Of a DNA stretch of 13,967 nucleotides, positions 13,937 to 13,967 are shown piece after piece; the first letter of the stretch is position 1; each line of letters opens with the position of its first letter. A model generated the notes under the pieces. That model did not search any database and was not told where the DNA came from. It was given only the letters and a program-made list of their open reading frames with translations. The position numbers were made by a program, and so were the translations under genes. The stretch is from JANNHK01 sp034408875 (GTDB lineage Bacteria; Actinomycetota; Acidimicrobiia; IMCC26256; PALSA-610): contig JAWXCJ010000010.1 of the NCBI GenBank assembly GCA_034408875.1, positions 1 to 13,967 of the forward strand, written 5' to 3'.

Positions 13937-13967
13937 GATACCGTGCGGACACAGGCGCAGCTCCACC
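13937..13967 (+). repeat. 31-bp direct repeat, copy 2, cut by the window edge
   Basis: Identical to 13869-13899 over all 31 visible bases, and it may continue past the edge. The 37-nt spacer (13900-13936) differs from the bases before copy 1 and can itself fold (CGAAG/CTTCG). Repeat and spacer sizes are CRISPR-like, but two copies and no cas genes do not establish an array. Confidence 0.75.

Noticed and set aside
13869..13967. CRISPR array as a firm call
   Set aside because: Only two repeats and one spacer are visible, the repeat is not of a recognised type, and no cas gene is in the window. I report it only as direct repeats.

Overview
The window is GC-rich and densely packed, with genes alternating between strands. 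Its content points to a high-GC Gram-positive actinobacterium, probably an uncultured relative of Acidimicrobiia. It carries an F420-type luciferase-like oxidoreductase, a PAC2 protein, WxL and DUF916-type surface proteins, a TasA-like secreted protein, and several genes whose -10 box lies 6-7 nt before the start codon, as in leaderless transcripts. Taxonomy is an inference; no rRNA or single-copy marker is present.

Layout. Positions 1-699 (-) encode a TasA/CalY-like secreted protein. At 923-1747 (-) lies a PAC2-family gene, divergent from a luciferase-like oxidoreductase at 1842-2750 (+); a perfect 21-bp inverted repeat sits between their two promoters. Positions 2754-6208 (-) form a three-gene surface operon, read in the order WxL-like secreted protein, short DUF916-like membrane protein, long DUF916-like membrane protein with a proline-rich cytoplasmic tail. 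Divergent from it is galT-galK1 (6359-8300, +). A secreted beta-rich repeat protein (8355-9524, -) separates this pair from a second kinase operon, galK2 plus a HIT hydrolase (9637-11021, +). The right part holds a cytoplasmic BtuF-like binding protein, a PH-SHOCT membrane protein, a YgjP-type metallopeptidase and a small zincin, all on the minus strand. The last ~450 bases hold no convincing protein gene. They contain a strong plus-strand promoter (TTGACC, 17 bp, TACTCT), a run of stable hairpins two of which have UNCG loops, and a 31-bp direct repeat whose second copy runs to the window edge.

How the genes fit together. The left half is surface-oriented. The WxL-DUF916 operon resembles the cell-surface complexes of Firmicutes, in which DUF916 proteins anchor WxL proteins, and TasA-like and beta-repeat secreted proteins lie nearby. 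The centre is Leloir galactose metabolism: one uridylyltransferase and two galactokinase-family paralogues. The first paralogue has lost three of the usual sugar-contacting residues and may act on another sugar. The least explained parts of the window are the surface operon with its cytoplasmic tail, the divergent kinase paralogue, and the structured noncoding locus at the right end.
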